Shown here in pieces: positions 17,198 through 26,654 of a DNA stretch of 64,000 nt. Position numbers and translations under genes: made by a program. The stretch comes from Oscillatoriales cyanobacterium (GTDB lineage Bacteria; Cyanobacteriota; Cyanobacteriia; Cyanobacteriales; Laspinemataceae), in assembly GCA_011390955.1 (NCBI GenBank), contig JAABRM010000003.1:152278-216277 (forward strand). The letters are read 5' to 3'. The notes below the pieces were generated by a model. It was given only the letters and a program-made list of their open reading frames with translations, was not told the origin of the DNA and searched no databases. The number at the start of each line of letters is the position of its first letter. The stretch's first letter is position 1.

Positions 17198-17872
17198 TTA
17201 TTTTACAGGTTTAATTTCAAAAATATGACCAGCAATCTCAATAGTAGGCTTAAACAATCCATAACTTGTTGCTCTTACACGCCTTGTTACTTCTTCATCG
17301 GTCATCGAGAGATTGATTATACCCAGTTGATTGAATTGTTTCCTTGTAAAAGGCTTTTTACTCCAAATTTCTTCAGATGATGGCAAAGGCTCATTTTTTA
17401 TTATTTTGCTCATAATTTCATAGAAAAGAACTAATTGAAAATCGTAAGTCCGCAGTATCAGTGAAGCTACATCATCACTCATAAAAATAGGAAAGCGCTT
17501 GACCGCAATAATTTTTCCTGTGTCAACCTTGTTGGCCATATAATGACAAGTAACACCGTATTCATTTGCCTCTTCATACAAGGCAAAATTATAGCAACCG
17601 ATCCCTGGATAATCTGGAGAAGCAGGATGAAAATTTATGGCAGCAACTTTGGCTTTCCTAATTAAATATTCAGGAACTACCCAGCGCGAGAGATAAGAAA
17701 TTATGTAATCACCGTCCCACCAACTAATATCTTCCGGTAACGGATCCCCCCATTCGCCAAGATATACTGATACATCGTAAAAATTTCTTTTAATAAAATC
17801 GACTGCTTTGGTGCAGTATTTATCTTTTTTCTTTCCCAAAAATAAAATTGAATTATTTGATTTTGTCGTCAT
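17198..17872 (-). CDS. Formyltransferase-fold protein (methionyl-tRNA/sugar formyltransferase-like)
   Basis: A 224-residue protein with the catalytic signature of N10-formyl-tetrahydrofolate-dependent formyltransferases: N80 and H82 (INFHPASPDYPG) and D117 (KVDTGKI). Family enzymes formylate Met-tRNA, GAR or amino-sugars. This one is shorter than methionyl-tRNA formyltransferase (about 310) and lacks its C-terminal OB fold; the tail (residues 180-224) instead looks like a small beta-rich cap, as in some sugar N-formyltransferases. It stands alone among repeats with no sugar-nucleotide genes nearby, so the substrate is unknown. No good Shine-Dalgarno is seen at the ATG. Confidence 0.75.
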   Translation of the reverse strand: MTTKSNNSILFLGKKKDKYCTKAVDFIKRNFYDVSVYLGEWGDPLPEDISWWDGDYIISYLSRWVVPEYLIRKAKVAAINFHPASPDYPGIGCYNFALYEEANEYGVTCHYMANKVDTGKIIAVKRFPIFMSDDVASLILRTYDFQLVLFYEIMSKIIKNEPLPSSEEIWSKKPFTRKQFNQLGIINLSMTDEEVTRRVRATSYGLFKPTIEIAGHIFEIKPVK

Positions 17873-18063
17873 GGGTTGTAGTGGTAATGTGTTCGAGTGG
17901 TCTTTGACGGCTATTGAAAATAAATAGTTACGTCTTGTATGCTGACAGACTTATATGCTTTTATAAAGAAATATGTGCAATTCGTAAAGTCTAAAAAAGT
18001 CTAGTTTGGTATAGATTTTTAGCAATATTTCTGAACCCCGATCGCTCACAAAAAGTATAGTTA

Positions 18064-18262
18064 AGGTGCAAAAGGGTGCAAAAGGGTGCAAAAGGGTGCA
18101 AAAAGTAGCAAAATTGCCTCAGATTAGTTAAGATTTGTTTAGATCGCACTTTCCCATCTTCCTTTTTCGCCCTTATAGGTGACAAAAAGTAAAATTTAGT
18201 TGCAACAGGTAGCAAAAGGGTGCAAAAAGTAGTAAAATAGCCTAAAACTTACTAAGATATGT
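18064..18262. repeat. Duplicated 10-bp iteron block upstream of the STAND gene
   Basis: GGTGCAAAAG repeats four times with exact 10-base spacing (18065-18104), followed by AAAGTAGCAAAATTGCCT. About 137 bases later the end of this block is repeated with changes (GGGTGCAAAAAGTAGTAAAA, from about 18219), directly before the ATG at 18270. It is in the right place for an operator. The rest of 17873-18269 shows no gene. Confidence 0.7.
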
Positions 18263-18269
18263 ATCGCCG

Positions 18270-19148
18270 ATGGATGTTAACGAAGTCCTCGCATGGGCTG
18301 ATAAATTAGTATTTGCCAAAACTGGAGCGCACTTAAATAATTTGCAACAAGCAATATTAGCGGAGGCGTGGGATAGTCAAAAATATCACGAAATCGCCGA
18401 GGATTATCACTGTACTGAAGCGAATGTCAAAAGAGTTGCGGGCGGTTTATGGAAACTGATATCAGATGAGTTAGACGAAAAAGTAAATAAAAAAAACTTC
18501 CGCGCTACAATGGAACGTTTTTATATTTCTAATTCAACTGTTAGTAATAGTAATAATAATTTTCTAAATAATAAATTCATCGGAAGAAGCATCACTGTGT
18601 GTGGAGAAAGGTGGCACTCGGAAGAAGCAGCAAAAAAGCGATCGCCCTCTTCTACTTCTTCCACCTCTACCAGCGACCAACCAGAACAATGCCATGATTT
18701 AACCGAAGCGCCCTACACTTTTCCTTTCAATAATCGCACGGCAGAAATCAGCCAGTTAAAACAGTGGATATTGTCAGAAAATACCCAAATAGTGACTATC
18801 TTTGGTTGGCCGGGAATTGGCAAAAGTACCCTAGCCAAAAAACTGGTAGAAGAAATTAAAGATAATTTTGACTATATCCTCTGGCGTCAATGTAATGATA
18901 GCCTAAGTCAGACATCTCTAGAAACCCATTTAATAGAGTTTTTATGCCAGAATAAAGATACTAAAGATAGTAAAGATAGTAAACAGCGATCGCGCAGTTC
19001 TATCCTGGACTATCTGCGTTTAAGTCGTTGCCTAATTATTCTCGACGACTTCCAAGAAACCTTTACCCCTGGGCAATTAGCGGGAACTTACCGACCGGAA
19101 TTAGAAAATTATGGGAAATTCTTAAAAGAAATAGCGCGTGAAGCGTAG
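18270..19148 (+). CDS. STAND-type protein, N-terminal half (HTH plus NB-ARC), broken gene
   Basis: The first 85 residues match the N-terminal HTH domain found on cyanobacterial NB-ARC/WD40 proteins (vMAP-like: LNNLQQAILAEAWDSQKYHEIAEDYHC). A nucleotide-binding domain follows with Walker A GWPGIGKSTLAKK (about residue 178) and a Walker B-like CLIILDDFQ. STAND proteins are NTP-driven switches used in signalling and, in several bacterial families, phage defence. The frame ends in a TAG at 19146, but the protein clearly continues in another frame from 19162; removing 25 bases (19137-19161) restores one 470-residue ORF. No WD40 or TPR sensor follows, so the intact ancestor was short or already truncated. 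Confidence 0.75.
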   Translation: MDVNEVLAWADKLVFAKTGAHLNNLQQAILAEAWDSQKYHEIAEDYHCTEANVKRVAGGLWKLISDELDEKVNKKNFRATMERFYISNSTVSNSNNNFLNNKFIGRSITVCGERWHSEEAAKKRSPSSTSSTSTSDQPEQCHDLTEAPYTFPFNNRTAEISQLKQWILSENTQIVTIFGWPGIGKSTLAKKLVEEIKDNFDYILWRQCNDSLSQTSLETHLIEFLCQNKDTKDSKDSKQRSRSSILDYLRLSRCLIILDDFQETFTPGQLAGTYRPELENYGKFLKEIAREA

Positions 19149-19707
19149 CTATCGCTTTAGCGAATCGCCCCACAATAGTTGCATCCTATTGCTGAGTTGG
19201 GAAAAGCCCACAGAAATCGCCACCTTAGAAGGAGAAAAACGCCCCTGCCGCAGCCTACAACTGGGCGGTTTGGGAGAATTTGCGACGGAAATATTAGCGG
19301 AAAAAGAGCTAAAAGATCGGCATAAATGGTCGGAACTGATCCAACTTTATGGGGGCAACCCGTCCTGGTTAAATATCACCACTGCTACCATTGAAGACTT
19401 ATTTAATGGCAGCGTCGATCGCTTCTTATCCTATCCCAGTTTATTTCTGGGAGACTTAGAACCTATCTTAGAAGAATATTATCAACGCTTATCCCCATCG
19501 GAGAAAATGGTAATTCTTTGGTTAGCCAACCAAGAGGCAGCGGATATGTTCCAGAAACCGGCGGAATTCACTTTATCAGATGCGGATTTTTTGAAGGCGG
19601 TACAGTCTTTAAGAAAGCGGGGATTATTGGAAAAAATTAGCGATAATCATGGAGCGTCTCTTTTCGCCGTTCCTGCTTTAATTAAAAACTATGTAAAAAA
19701 TCGCTAA
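19138..19707 (+). pseudogene. STAND-type protein, C-terminal half (out of frame)
   Basis: From about 19162 this frame continues the NB-ARC domain of the preceding ORF (ESPHNSCILLLSWEKP, the sensor strand after Walker B), then the helical and winged-helix regions (GGNPSWLNITTATI, LSPSEKMVILWLAN). Its first eight codons come from an inserted palindrome-like sequence (GCGTAGCTATCGC) and are not original. A separate product would need the GTG at 19138, which lacks a clear ribosome site. I judge the two ORFs to be one gene disrupted by a 25-base insertion, unless frameshifting rescues it. Confidence 0.7.
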
Positions 19708-19714
19708 ATTTTTT

Positions 19715-19802
19715 AGGACTTACGCAACGACTCTATATCTGGTGTCTTGGTGCGTTACGCTTCGCTAACACACCCTACGAATAGCGTTTATGCGTAAGTC
19801 CT
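19715..19802. mobile_element. MITE-like element with 12-bp terminal inverted repeats
   Basis: AGGACTTACGCA (19715-19726) and TGCGTAAGTCCT (19791-19802) are perfect inverted ends of an 88-base element without coding capacity. This terminal sequence is familiar from small non-autonomous transposable elements and insertion sequences in cyanobacteria; the family name was not checked. Inside is GTGCGTTACGCTTCGCTAAC, a short palindrome-like repeat of its own. Confidence 0.75.
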
Positions 19803-19991
19803 ATTTTTTCTCAGCATTCAGCCGCGTACAGCAGGTGTCATTCCCCCGAATGCGGGAATATTCATGGGTTTCGCCCCATTTCCAGCAATGGCACCTCGTC
19901 TTCCCCACCGCAAAAGGTCAGTAGCTACCCATAAACCGATAAAATTGATCGGGAAATTACTATAACGACTGCAATTAGTCACGAAATCCTT

Positions 19992-22625
19992 ATGTCTTCT
20001 CAGCTTAAATTCCTCTCTGGTAGCGATATCCGGCAAAAATTCCTCGATTTCTATGCCCAAAATGGCCATCAAATATTGCCCAGTGCTTCCCTGGTGCCCG
20101 AAGATCCCACGGTCTTGTTAACCATTGCCGGGATGTTGCCTTTTAAACCCATTTTCCTGGGACAGCGCGATCGCGACTTTCCCCGCGCTACCACTTCCCA
20201 AAAGTGCGTGCGAACTAACGATATTGAAAATGTCGGACGTACCGCTAGACACCATACCTTTTTTGAAATGCTGGGTAATTTCAGCTTTGGGGACTATTTC
20301 AAAAAAGAGGCGATCGCCTGGGGTTGGCAAATTTCCACGGAAGTTTTTGGCTTACCCCCAGAACGCTTAGTGGTCAGTGTTTTCCGAGAAGATGACGAAG
20401 CTTTTGCGATTTGGCGCGACCAAATCGGTATTCCTGCCCATCGGATTATGCGAATGGGAGAAGCCGATAACTTTTGGGCGTCGGGTCCGACAGGTCCTTG
20501 TGGCCCTTGTTCGGAAATTTATTACGACTTTCACCCGGAACGGGGCGACGAAAATATTGACTTAGAAGACGATACCCGGTTTATCGAATTCTATAATTTG
20601 GTGTTTATGGAATATAACCGGGATAGTGACGGCAACCTCACCCCGTTAAAAAATAAGAATATTGACACGGGGATGGGTTTGGAACGGATGGCCCAAATTC
20701 TCCAACAAGTGCCGAATAATTATGAAACTGACCTGATTTTTCCAATTATTCAAACAGCGGCAAATATTGCCGGAATTGATTACGCCCAAAGTGACGAAAA
20801 AACTAAAACATCCTTAAAGGTGATTGGCGATCATGTGCGGTCAGTAGTTCACCTAATTGCCGATGGCATTACCGCGTCTAATATTGGTCGGGGTTATATT
20901 TTACGGCGCTTAATTCGTCGGGTGGTGCGTCATGGTCGGTTGATTGGTATTGCTGGGGAATTTACTACCCAAGTTGCCGAAACTGCGATCGCTCTTTCCG
21001 AGGCAGTTTATACTAATGTGCGGGAACGGGAAACCCAAATTAAAGCGGAATTACAACGAGAAGAGTCTCGCTTCTTGGAAACCTTAGAACGGGGCGAAAA
21101 ACTATTAGGAGAAATTCTGGCCAAACAGCCGCAACAAATTTCCGGTAAAGATGCGTTTACTCTCTACGATACATTCGGTTTCCCCTTAGAACTGACCCAA
21201 GAAATTGCGGAAGAACAAGGGTTAACCGTTGATGTAGCGGGTTTTGAAGTGGAAATGGAGGAACAACGGAAGCGATCGCAAGATGCCCATGAAACCATTG
21301 ACCTCACCGTTCAAGGCAGTTTAGATCAGTTGGCAGAACATATTCATGCCACGGAATTTTTAGGTTATACCGAACCAAAATCAATCGCCAAAATTGAGGC
21401 TTTATTAGTAGCAGGTAAACCCGTTGATTCTGCCTCTGCCGGTGCAGAAGTTCAGGTGATTTTAGATCAAACTCCCTTTTATGCGGAGTCAGGGGGACAA
21501 ATCGGCGATCGCGGCTATTTAACCGGCGATGATTTGGTCATTCGCATTGAAGATGTGCAAAAAGAATCCGCCATGTTCGTGCATTTCGGCAAAGTCGAAC
21601 GGGGCACATTAAAAGTAGGAGAAACCGTCACCGCCCAAATAGATCGCGCTTGTCGGCGTCGGGCGCAAGCTAATCATACCGCCACCCATTTGTTGCAAGC
21701 AGCTTTGAAGAAAATTGTCGATGATTCTATTTCTCAAGCGGGGTCTTTAGTGGCCTTCGATCGCCTGCGATTTGACTTTAATTGTCCCCGTCCTGTCACC
21801 GCTGATGAATTGCAACAAATTGAAGATTTAATCAATACTTGGATTGCCGAAGCCCACGATACTCAGGTGGACGTAATGCCCATTGCGGAAGCCAAAGCAC
21901 GCGGGGCTGTGGCCATGTTTGGGGAAAAATATGGGGCGGAAGTTCGAGTAATAGATGTTCCTGGGGTTTCGATGGAACTTTGCGGCGGTACTCATGTGAA
22001 TAATACTGCCGAAATTGGCCTATTTAAAATAGTAGCAGAAACGGGCATTGCTTCCGGTGTCCGGCGCATTGAAGCGGTGGCAGGTCCCGCAGTTTTAGAG
22101 TATCTCAATGTGCGCGATCGTGTGGTGCGGGATTTAAGCGATCGCTTTAAAGTCAAGCCCGAAGAAATCTGCGATCGCATTACCGGGTTACAGTCAGAAT
22201 TAAAAGCCACCCAAAAACAATTAGATGCGGCAAAAGCGGAATTAGCGATCGCCAAATCCGACCAACTAATTGCCCAAGCGGAAACCGTGGGTGAGTTCAA
22301 AGTATTGGTCGCCAACTTAGGAGAAGGAGTCGATCCTGATGCCCTGAAAACAGCGGCGGAACGGCTACAAAATAAACTCGGTAATAGTGCGGTATTCCTC
22401 GCTTCTGTATCCAGTCCAGACAAAGTTTCTTTAGTCGCAGCCTTCAGTCCAGAAGTGAATAAAAAAGGCTTACAAGCGGGTAAATTTATCGGCGGCATCG
22501 CCAAACTTTGCGGTGGTGGTGGGGGCGGTCGTCCCAACCTTGCCCAAGCGGGAGGCCGGGATGCCAGTAAGTTATCTGAAGCCTTAGAAACGGCGAAAAA
22601 TCAGTTAGTTGCTGGGTTGAAATAA
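19992..22625 (+). CDS. alaS: Alanyl-tRNA synthetase
   Basis: Attaches alanine to tRNA-Ala and edits mischarged Ser/Gly. The 877 residues match full bacterial length. Class II catalytic core at the N-terminus ([24 protein letters not shown], then [21 protein letters not shown]), tRNA-recognition helices, editing domain with its zinc-site motifs [11 protein letters not shown] and CGGTHV, and the C-terminal coiled-coil and Gly-rich C-Ala domain ([16 protein letters not shown]). The start ATG gives the standard N-terminus. The gene stands alone; a MITE-like element lies just upstream at 19.7 kb. Confidence 0.97.
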   Translation: MSSQLKFLSGSDIRQKFLDFYAQNGHQILPSASLVPEDPTVLLTIAGMLPFKPIFLGQRDRDFPRATTSQKCVRTNDIENVGRTARHHTFFEMLGNFSFGDYFKKEAIAWGWQISTEVFGLPPERLVVSVFREDDEAFAIWRDQIGIPAHRIMRMGEADNFWASGPTGPCGPCSEIYYDFHPERGDENIDLEDDTRFIEFYNLVFMEYNRDSDGNLTPLKNKNIDTGMGLERMAQILQQVPNNYETDLIFPIIQTAANIAGIDYAQSDEKTKTSLKVIGDHVRSVVHLIADGITASNIGRGYILRRLIRRVVRHGRLIGIAGEFTTQVAETAIALSEAVYTNVRERETQIKAELQREESRFLETLERGEKLLGEILAKQPQQISGKDAFTLYDTFGFPLELTQEIAEEQGLTVDVAGFEVEMEEQRKRSQDAHETIDLTVQGSLDQLAEHIHATEFLGYTEPKSIAKIEALLVAGKPVDSASAGAEVQVILDQTPFYAESGGQIGDRGYLTGDDLVIRIEDVQKESAMFVHFGKVERGTLKVGETVTAQIDRACRRRAQANHTATHLLQAALKKIVDDSISQAGSLVAFDRLRFDFNCPRPVTADELQQIEDLINTWIAEAHDTQVDVMPIAEAKARGAVAMFGEKYGAEVRVIDVPGVSMELCGGTHVNNTAEIGLFKIVAETGIASGVRRIEAVAGPAVLEYLNVRDRVVRDLSDRFKVKPEEICDRITGLQSELKATQKQLDAAKAELAIAKSDQLIAQAETVGEFKVLVANLGEGVDPDALKTAAERLQNKLGNSAVFLASVSSPDKVSLVAAFSPEVNKKGLQAGKFIGGIAKLCGGGGGGRPNLAQAGGRDASKLSEALETAKNQLVAGLK

Positions 22626-22648
22626 ATTGGGCATAGATTTCTTGCCTT

Positions 22649-22828
22649 AAGAAAAGAAACCGGGTTTCTGTTGTGTAGATTAAAGTTAACTGTGGAATGC
22701 CAAAAAGAAACCCGGTTTCTGAAACCTAACAGCGATCGCTTTTTTGCCCCCAATAAAAGAAACCGGGTTTCTGTGGTGTAAATTAAATTTAACTGTGAAA
22801 TGCCAAAAAGAAACCCGGTTTCTGGGGG
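22649..22828. repeat. Nested CCGGG palindromes after alaS
   Basis: Two units, each made of AGAAACCGGGTTTCTG, a spacer containing TTAACTGTG, and AGAAACCCGGTTTCTG in opposite orientation (about 22654-22716 and 22758-22826). The first could act as a transcript hairpin downstream of alaS. No gene is seen in 22626-23059. Confidence 0.8.
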
Positions 22829-23059
22829 TGTTTTCTGGGGGAGATGACTGATTATCAGAAGAGTGATGGAAAATCACAGATATTGTCCAGTCACATAAAG
22901 ATGGATTAAGCAAAAATCGCTGAAAGCTTTAATCTATAAGCCTTACAGCGATTTGATAAAATCATTAATCTGAATATTTTACCCGATCGGTCACATAACA
23001 GTCACATAAGATAAATTTATCTACTATGTAAATTATATCGATTATTGGTTAATGTAGAT

Positions 23060-24517
23060 TTATGCCCAGAATGGTACATATTTAGCGTGTTTTTTAGATT
23101 TATTGTTTAAATCATAAGGTTTGATTAATCCTTCATTAATTGTATCTGCGATAATTCGTGAAGCCATCGAGTAGTTTTTGTCATCAATTGCAAATCGTTT
23201 TCGCAAAGATTCATTAGTCATTTGTTCGCGACATACAAAGCGTAAACAAGCGTGTTGATAACAAGCTCTAATTCGATCGCTCTTATCCATCTCTCTGAAT
23301 TCTCTATAAGTAAACAAGATAGCTTCGGTATGTTGACTCTTCACGTTAAACTCTGGGGCAGGGAGTTGAAACATCTCAACTGAACCAATAACTTTATCGA
23401 TACCACTTCCTCGTTCTTCACAGATATTAATTCTTCTCATAAAAGCGGCTAAATCTTCATTCCGAGATTTCGGCGGTAAATCGATAAAACGCATGGTTTC
23501 GACTAAGGGTTCACCCGGATTTCTAATTTCCATGCGATCGGCAAAAATCTCTATAGTGGAACTTACCCCAGTCATATTAAAATCTTGATGAATAATCGCA
23601 TTAGCGACTAATTCTCTAATCGCAATCTCTGGGTATATTTTGATATTTTTGCGTAATGCTTCACCAATTTGTTCATTCTCAGGCAATTGATTATTAATAA
23701 ATTTTACGATTTCTTCAAAACCCACAGCATAACCTTTGTCAAACTGCTCTTCTCTTTGAGTATTAATTCTATTTTTTCCCCGGTATATAATTACTCTAAT
23801 TGCTTTTCTCCATAATCGCTCAAAGTATGTTAATTTTTTAGCGAAAAGAATTGCCCCAAGATTAGTAATCTCATAATAATTACTAGGTTTGATATGAATT
23901 AACTTTTCTGCGGCTAAACGATCTAATATTCCTTGTTTAGTATCTGGTAAATTTTGATTGGTTAACTCAAAATAACTGGGATAATTAATCTTTGCTAAAA
24001 CCTCATCGGCTGTAATATTTTCTAAAGCAATCTTTTTTTCAAAAGTTTGATAGGAGAATAAACCCCATAATTCTTTTTCTTTTTCAGGATAATCTTTGAG
24101 CTTTTTCTTATAGCTCCCTACTCTAATATATTCTTCACCGGAAAATCTCACTGGTTGATGAGTCGCACTAGGAATTTCCAATAAAACTACATCTTTAAAT
24201 TGAAAAGTAAACTCATAAATTTTAAAGTTAATTTTAGGATCCAGAAGCCTCAGCAGCCAATTTTCTAATTCTTCGTTGCCAATTTTCTTTTTTCTTGGTT
24301 TAAATTGAGTCCCAAGAATCTGATGAGTTTCATCGTCAACTCCCCAAACGCTATAAGCCGAATTTTGACCATGTAAAGTAGCTGAATTAGCTAACGCTGA
24401 TATATATTCACCGATTTCTTGTGGGTTTTCGTTGTTGTGTTTAAATTCAACCCATTCGGTTTCTTTGGGTAGAGCAATCAGTTGTTCTAAGAGTGCTACT
24501 AAATTTCTATTTTCCAT
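23060..24517 (-). CDS. AlbA_2 (Schlafen-type) and ATP-binding domain protein
   Basis: A 485-residue protein of the RecG-like/Schlafen AlbA_2 group. The N-terminal AlbA_2 nucleic-acid-binding domain starts ETEWVEFKHN (about residue 20). A GHKL-type ATP-binding domain follows at about 290-390 with the N-box IRELVANAIIHQDF and the G-box-like EERGSGIDKV. The C-terminus looks like a winged helix (ESLRKRFAIDDKNYSMASRIIADTINEGLI). Relatives are annotated as putative transcriptional regulators or defence-associated ATPases; no biochemical role is established for most. It stands alone among repeats, typical of an acquired gene. Confidence 0.78.
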   Translation of the reverse strand: MENRNLVALLEQLIALPKETEWVEFKHNNENPQEIGEYISALANSATLHGQNSAYSVWGVDDETHQILGTQFKPRKKKIGNEELENWLLRLLDPKINFKIYEFTFQFKDVVLLEIPSATHQPVRFSGEEYIRVGSYKKKLKDYPEKEKELWGLFSYQTFEKKIALENITADEVLAKINYPSYFELTNQNLPDTKQGILDRLAAEKLIHIKPSNYYEITNLGAILFAKKLTYFERLWRKAIRVIIYRGKNRINTQREEQFDKGYAVGFEEIVKFINNQLPENEQIGEALRKNIKIYPEIAIRELVANAIIHQDFNMTGVSSTIEIFADRMEIRNPGEPLVETMRFIDLPPKSRNEDLAAFMRRINICEERGSGIDKVIGSVEMFQLPAPEFNVKSQHTEAILFTYREFREMDKSDRIRACYQHACLRFVCREQMTNESLRKRFAIDDKNYSMASRIIADTINEGLIKPYDLNNKSKKHAKYVPFWA

Positions 24518-24725
24518 AGCTGCGTTGCTACCTCTTTATTTTCTTTGCTGTGATTGGCTGTTTTTTTTAAATCAATCCGTGACTCATTTTTTACTCATTC
24601 GGTACTTATTTGTTGCCCTATCCACGATCTATAATATTTCGCAGTTGTGCATGAGGAACGATGGCACCTAAGCTGACTATATAAGCCACTGCTGCCAATC
24701 CGATCCCTACCCTAGTATATAGTAA

Positions 24726-24863
24726 TTTTTGTTGAAAGCGATCGCTGCCTTAACCTATTATCATGCTAACCGAGAGAAAATAGACCAAGATATCGCCGCA
24801 GAACAAATTGCTTATGAGGAACTAGCCAAACAACATTACCAGTCAGCCAAAATTAAACAATGA
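24726..24863 (+). pseudogene. C-terminal fragment of a DUF433-like antitoxin
   Basis: A short open frame ending at the TGA at 24861-24863 reads LTYYHANREKIDQDIAAEQ, which closely resembles the C-terminal end of DUF433 proteins (antitoxins of some PIN-type modules). The preceding frame is closed by a stop at 24723 and no start or N-terminal domain remains. It is therefore a gene relic in a repeat-rich spacer. Confidence 0.55.
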
Positions 24864-24919
24864 CCAAAATCTGTCTTTATTTAGATGAGGATATAATGAA
24901 TAGCGAATAGAGATTCCCA

Positions 24920-25216
24920 GGAAAAGAAACCGGGTTTCTGCGATAATTTTTGACACCCAAGCGATAGATAACAGAAGAAACCCGGTTTCTGGAAGTGTAG
25001 GCGATCGCTTTCTTGCCCCCAATAAAAGAAACCGGGTTTCTGTTGTGTAACAGTAGGGGCGATTCGCTTTCTCGCCCCTACTGTTAAATCCCAAAAAGAA
25101 ACCCGGTTTCTGGGGGTGTGGCGATCGCGCTTTTTTATACCCCAATAAAAGAAACCGGGTTTCTGTGGTGTGAATTAAAGTTAACGGTGAAATGCGAATA
25201 AGAAACCCGGTTTCTG
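24920..25216. repeat. Nested CCGGG palindromes (third large cluster)
   Basis: At least six AGAAACC(C/G)GGTTTCT cores alternating in orientation between 24924 and 25216, with an additional GTAGGGGCGA...TCGCCCCTAC inverted pair at about 25053-25081. The last unit keeps a TTAACGGTGAAATGC spacer related to the TTAACTGTG spacer elsewhere. ORFs across it are repeat artefacts. Confidence 0.85.
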
Positions 25217-25246
25217 GGTGGGTAGGTGTGAAGCGAAACTAACGGA

Positions 25247-25350
25247 TATAGCAATTGTCATAATTATGAAGTACAAAAAAACCCGTCATTCCCGCACGGG
25301 ATTCCATAAAACCTCTGGAATCCAATAAAAACCGCTGTAAAATTGCTATA
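25247..25350. mobile_element. 104-bp MITE-like element (TATAGCAATT ends)
   Basis: TATAGCAATT (25247-25256) and AATTGCTATA (25341-25350) are perfect inverted ends. Inside lie GTCATTCCCGCACGGG and GGAATCCAATAA. A related copy begins at 60316 with the same TATAGCAATTGTCA start and a shared TTATGAAGTACAAAAAAACC segment. Confidence 0.65.
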
Positions 25351-25487
25351 ACCTAGAAGGATCAAATATTAATTATTTTTAGGATAATCATAAAACCGCC
25401 TTCTAGCAACAACTCAATTTAATCATTATTACATAGTTATGACTACCTAAAAAATCAAAGATTTTTATTGAACTTATTTTTAGCAAT

Positions 25488-25997
25488 TTATTCATCTGGG
25501 TCTTTTTTGATTTTTTCCGTAGGATGGGGCATAAAAATACTCAACAAAATCAAACAAATAATTCCCAAGTTAATCGAAACATCGGCTACATTAAAAATCG
25601 GAAAGTTAATCAACTTAAAGTGTAAAAAATCCACCACTTCCCCGGCAACAAAGCGGTCAATCCCATTGCCCAAAGCCCCGGCTAAAATCAACCCATAACC
25701 CGCTTGTTCCCAAGGATTAAATCTTGGGCCAAAACAGGCTAAAGCGATTAATCCTAAACTAACCCCTAAAGACAACCAACGCAACCAGGCGGCACCGGGA
25801 AAAAGACTAAATGCGGCGCCGGGATTTGTGACATAAGTAAAATGAAACACATCCGGCCATAATGGCCAACTTTCTTTAAACTCAAAATTTTGCACCACCC
25901 AATATTTAGTAAAGCGATCGAATCCCAAACTAATCAAAGCCGCGATCCAAAATATGCTATTTTTAAATTTCATATTTACTTGCATCATTTTCCCCAT
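25488..25997 (-). CDS. lspA: Lipoprotein signal peptidase (signal peptidase II)
   Basis: Removes signal peptides from diacylglyceryl-modified prolipoproteins in the plasma membrane. The 169 residues give four membrane segments, and both catalytic Asp are visible: D114 in GNGIDRF and D139 in FNVADVSIN; the family motif VTNPGAAFSL is at about 56-65. The annotated start is the longest one; ATGs at codons 4, 5 and 9 are alternatives and none has a strong Shine-Dalgarno. It lies downstream of bioY on the same strand, a short gap away, so it may share that transcript. Confidence 0.93.
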   Translation of the reverse strand: MGKMMQVNMKFKNSIFWIAALISLGFDRFTKYWVVQNFEFKESWPLWPDVFHFTYVTNPGAAFSLFPGAAWLRWLSLGVSLGLIALACFGPRFNPWEQAGYGLILAGALGNGIDRFVAGEVVDFLHFKLINFPIFNVADVSINLGIICLILLSIFMPHPTEKIKKDPDE

Positions 25998-26060
25998 AAT
26001 TCAGAATTAACAAATTGCCTTTAGGGGTTATTTCACGAACTGAACCCAAAACCAGACAAC

Positions 26061-26648
26061 TTAATAAAATAGAAACGTTCGCAGTAAAAACGCCAAAACT
26101 GTCACTTCGCAGACCAGAACTAAATGTCCCAACAGAGGTTCCCAAGAGTATTTAACGATTTGAGCCAGTAATGGTAAACCAATAAAGTAATGACTGACAA
26201 TTAAATAGCTGATGCCCACCAGATGAATCACCAGTAATCCAGCAAGACAACTTAATGCCAGATATTCCAACCGCAAGCGCTTTCTAAAAGCCAAAGTGCC
26301 ACAAACCCAAGCCCCCGGAACAAATCCGAATAAATAGCCAATGGACGGTTCCCTTAAATAAGTCAAACCTCCCCCTTGGCTAAACACCGGCAGCCAGAGT
26401 AATCCCAAGATTAAATAAGCAATTTGTGAGAGAATGCCCGCATTTTTACCGCCCAAACAGCCGATTAATAAAACAGCCCCAATTTGATAGGTGACACCCA
26501 GAGAAAAAATGGAAATTCCCTGGGTGTCCCAATCCCAAGGCGGGGCGATCGTTGAGGCTTCGATAAAAGTGCCAGCAATTGTTAATAGCAAGCCAATCAA
26601 AGCCCACATTAATTCCAAAGGAAAAGTCACGTTTTTCGCAGAAGCCAC
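26061..26648 (-). CDS. bioY: Biotin transporter substrate-binding subunit BioY
   Basis: S component of the biotin energy-coupling-factor importer. The 195-residue protein is almost entirely membrane-embedded with about six segments and contains the family-like central motif SQGGGLTYLREPSIGYLFGF. Position between bioB and lspA on the same strand fits biotin uptake. The GTG start has no convincing Shine-Dalgarno, and the DNA immediately upstream (26655-26765) is tandem repeat, so the natural upstream control region may have been replaced or displaced. Confidence 0.88.
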   Translation of the reverse strand: MASAKNVTFPLELMWALIGLLLTIAGTFIEASTIAPPWDWDTQGISIFSLGVTYQIGAVLLIGCLGGKNAGILSQIAYLILGLLWLPVFSQGGGLTYLREPSIGYLFGFVPGAWVCGTLAFRKRLRLEYLALSCLAGLLVIHLVGISYLIVSHYFIGLPLLAQIVKYSWEPLLGHLVLVCEVTVLAFLLRTFLFY

Positions 26649-26654
26649 AATTTA

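Noticed and set aside
24518..24720. tRNA-like or small RNA in the spacer after the AlbA_2 gene
   Set aside because: No cloverleaf or conserved T-loop sequence could be found by eye here or in other spacers.
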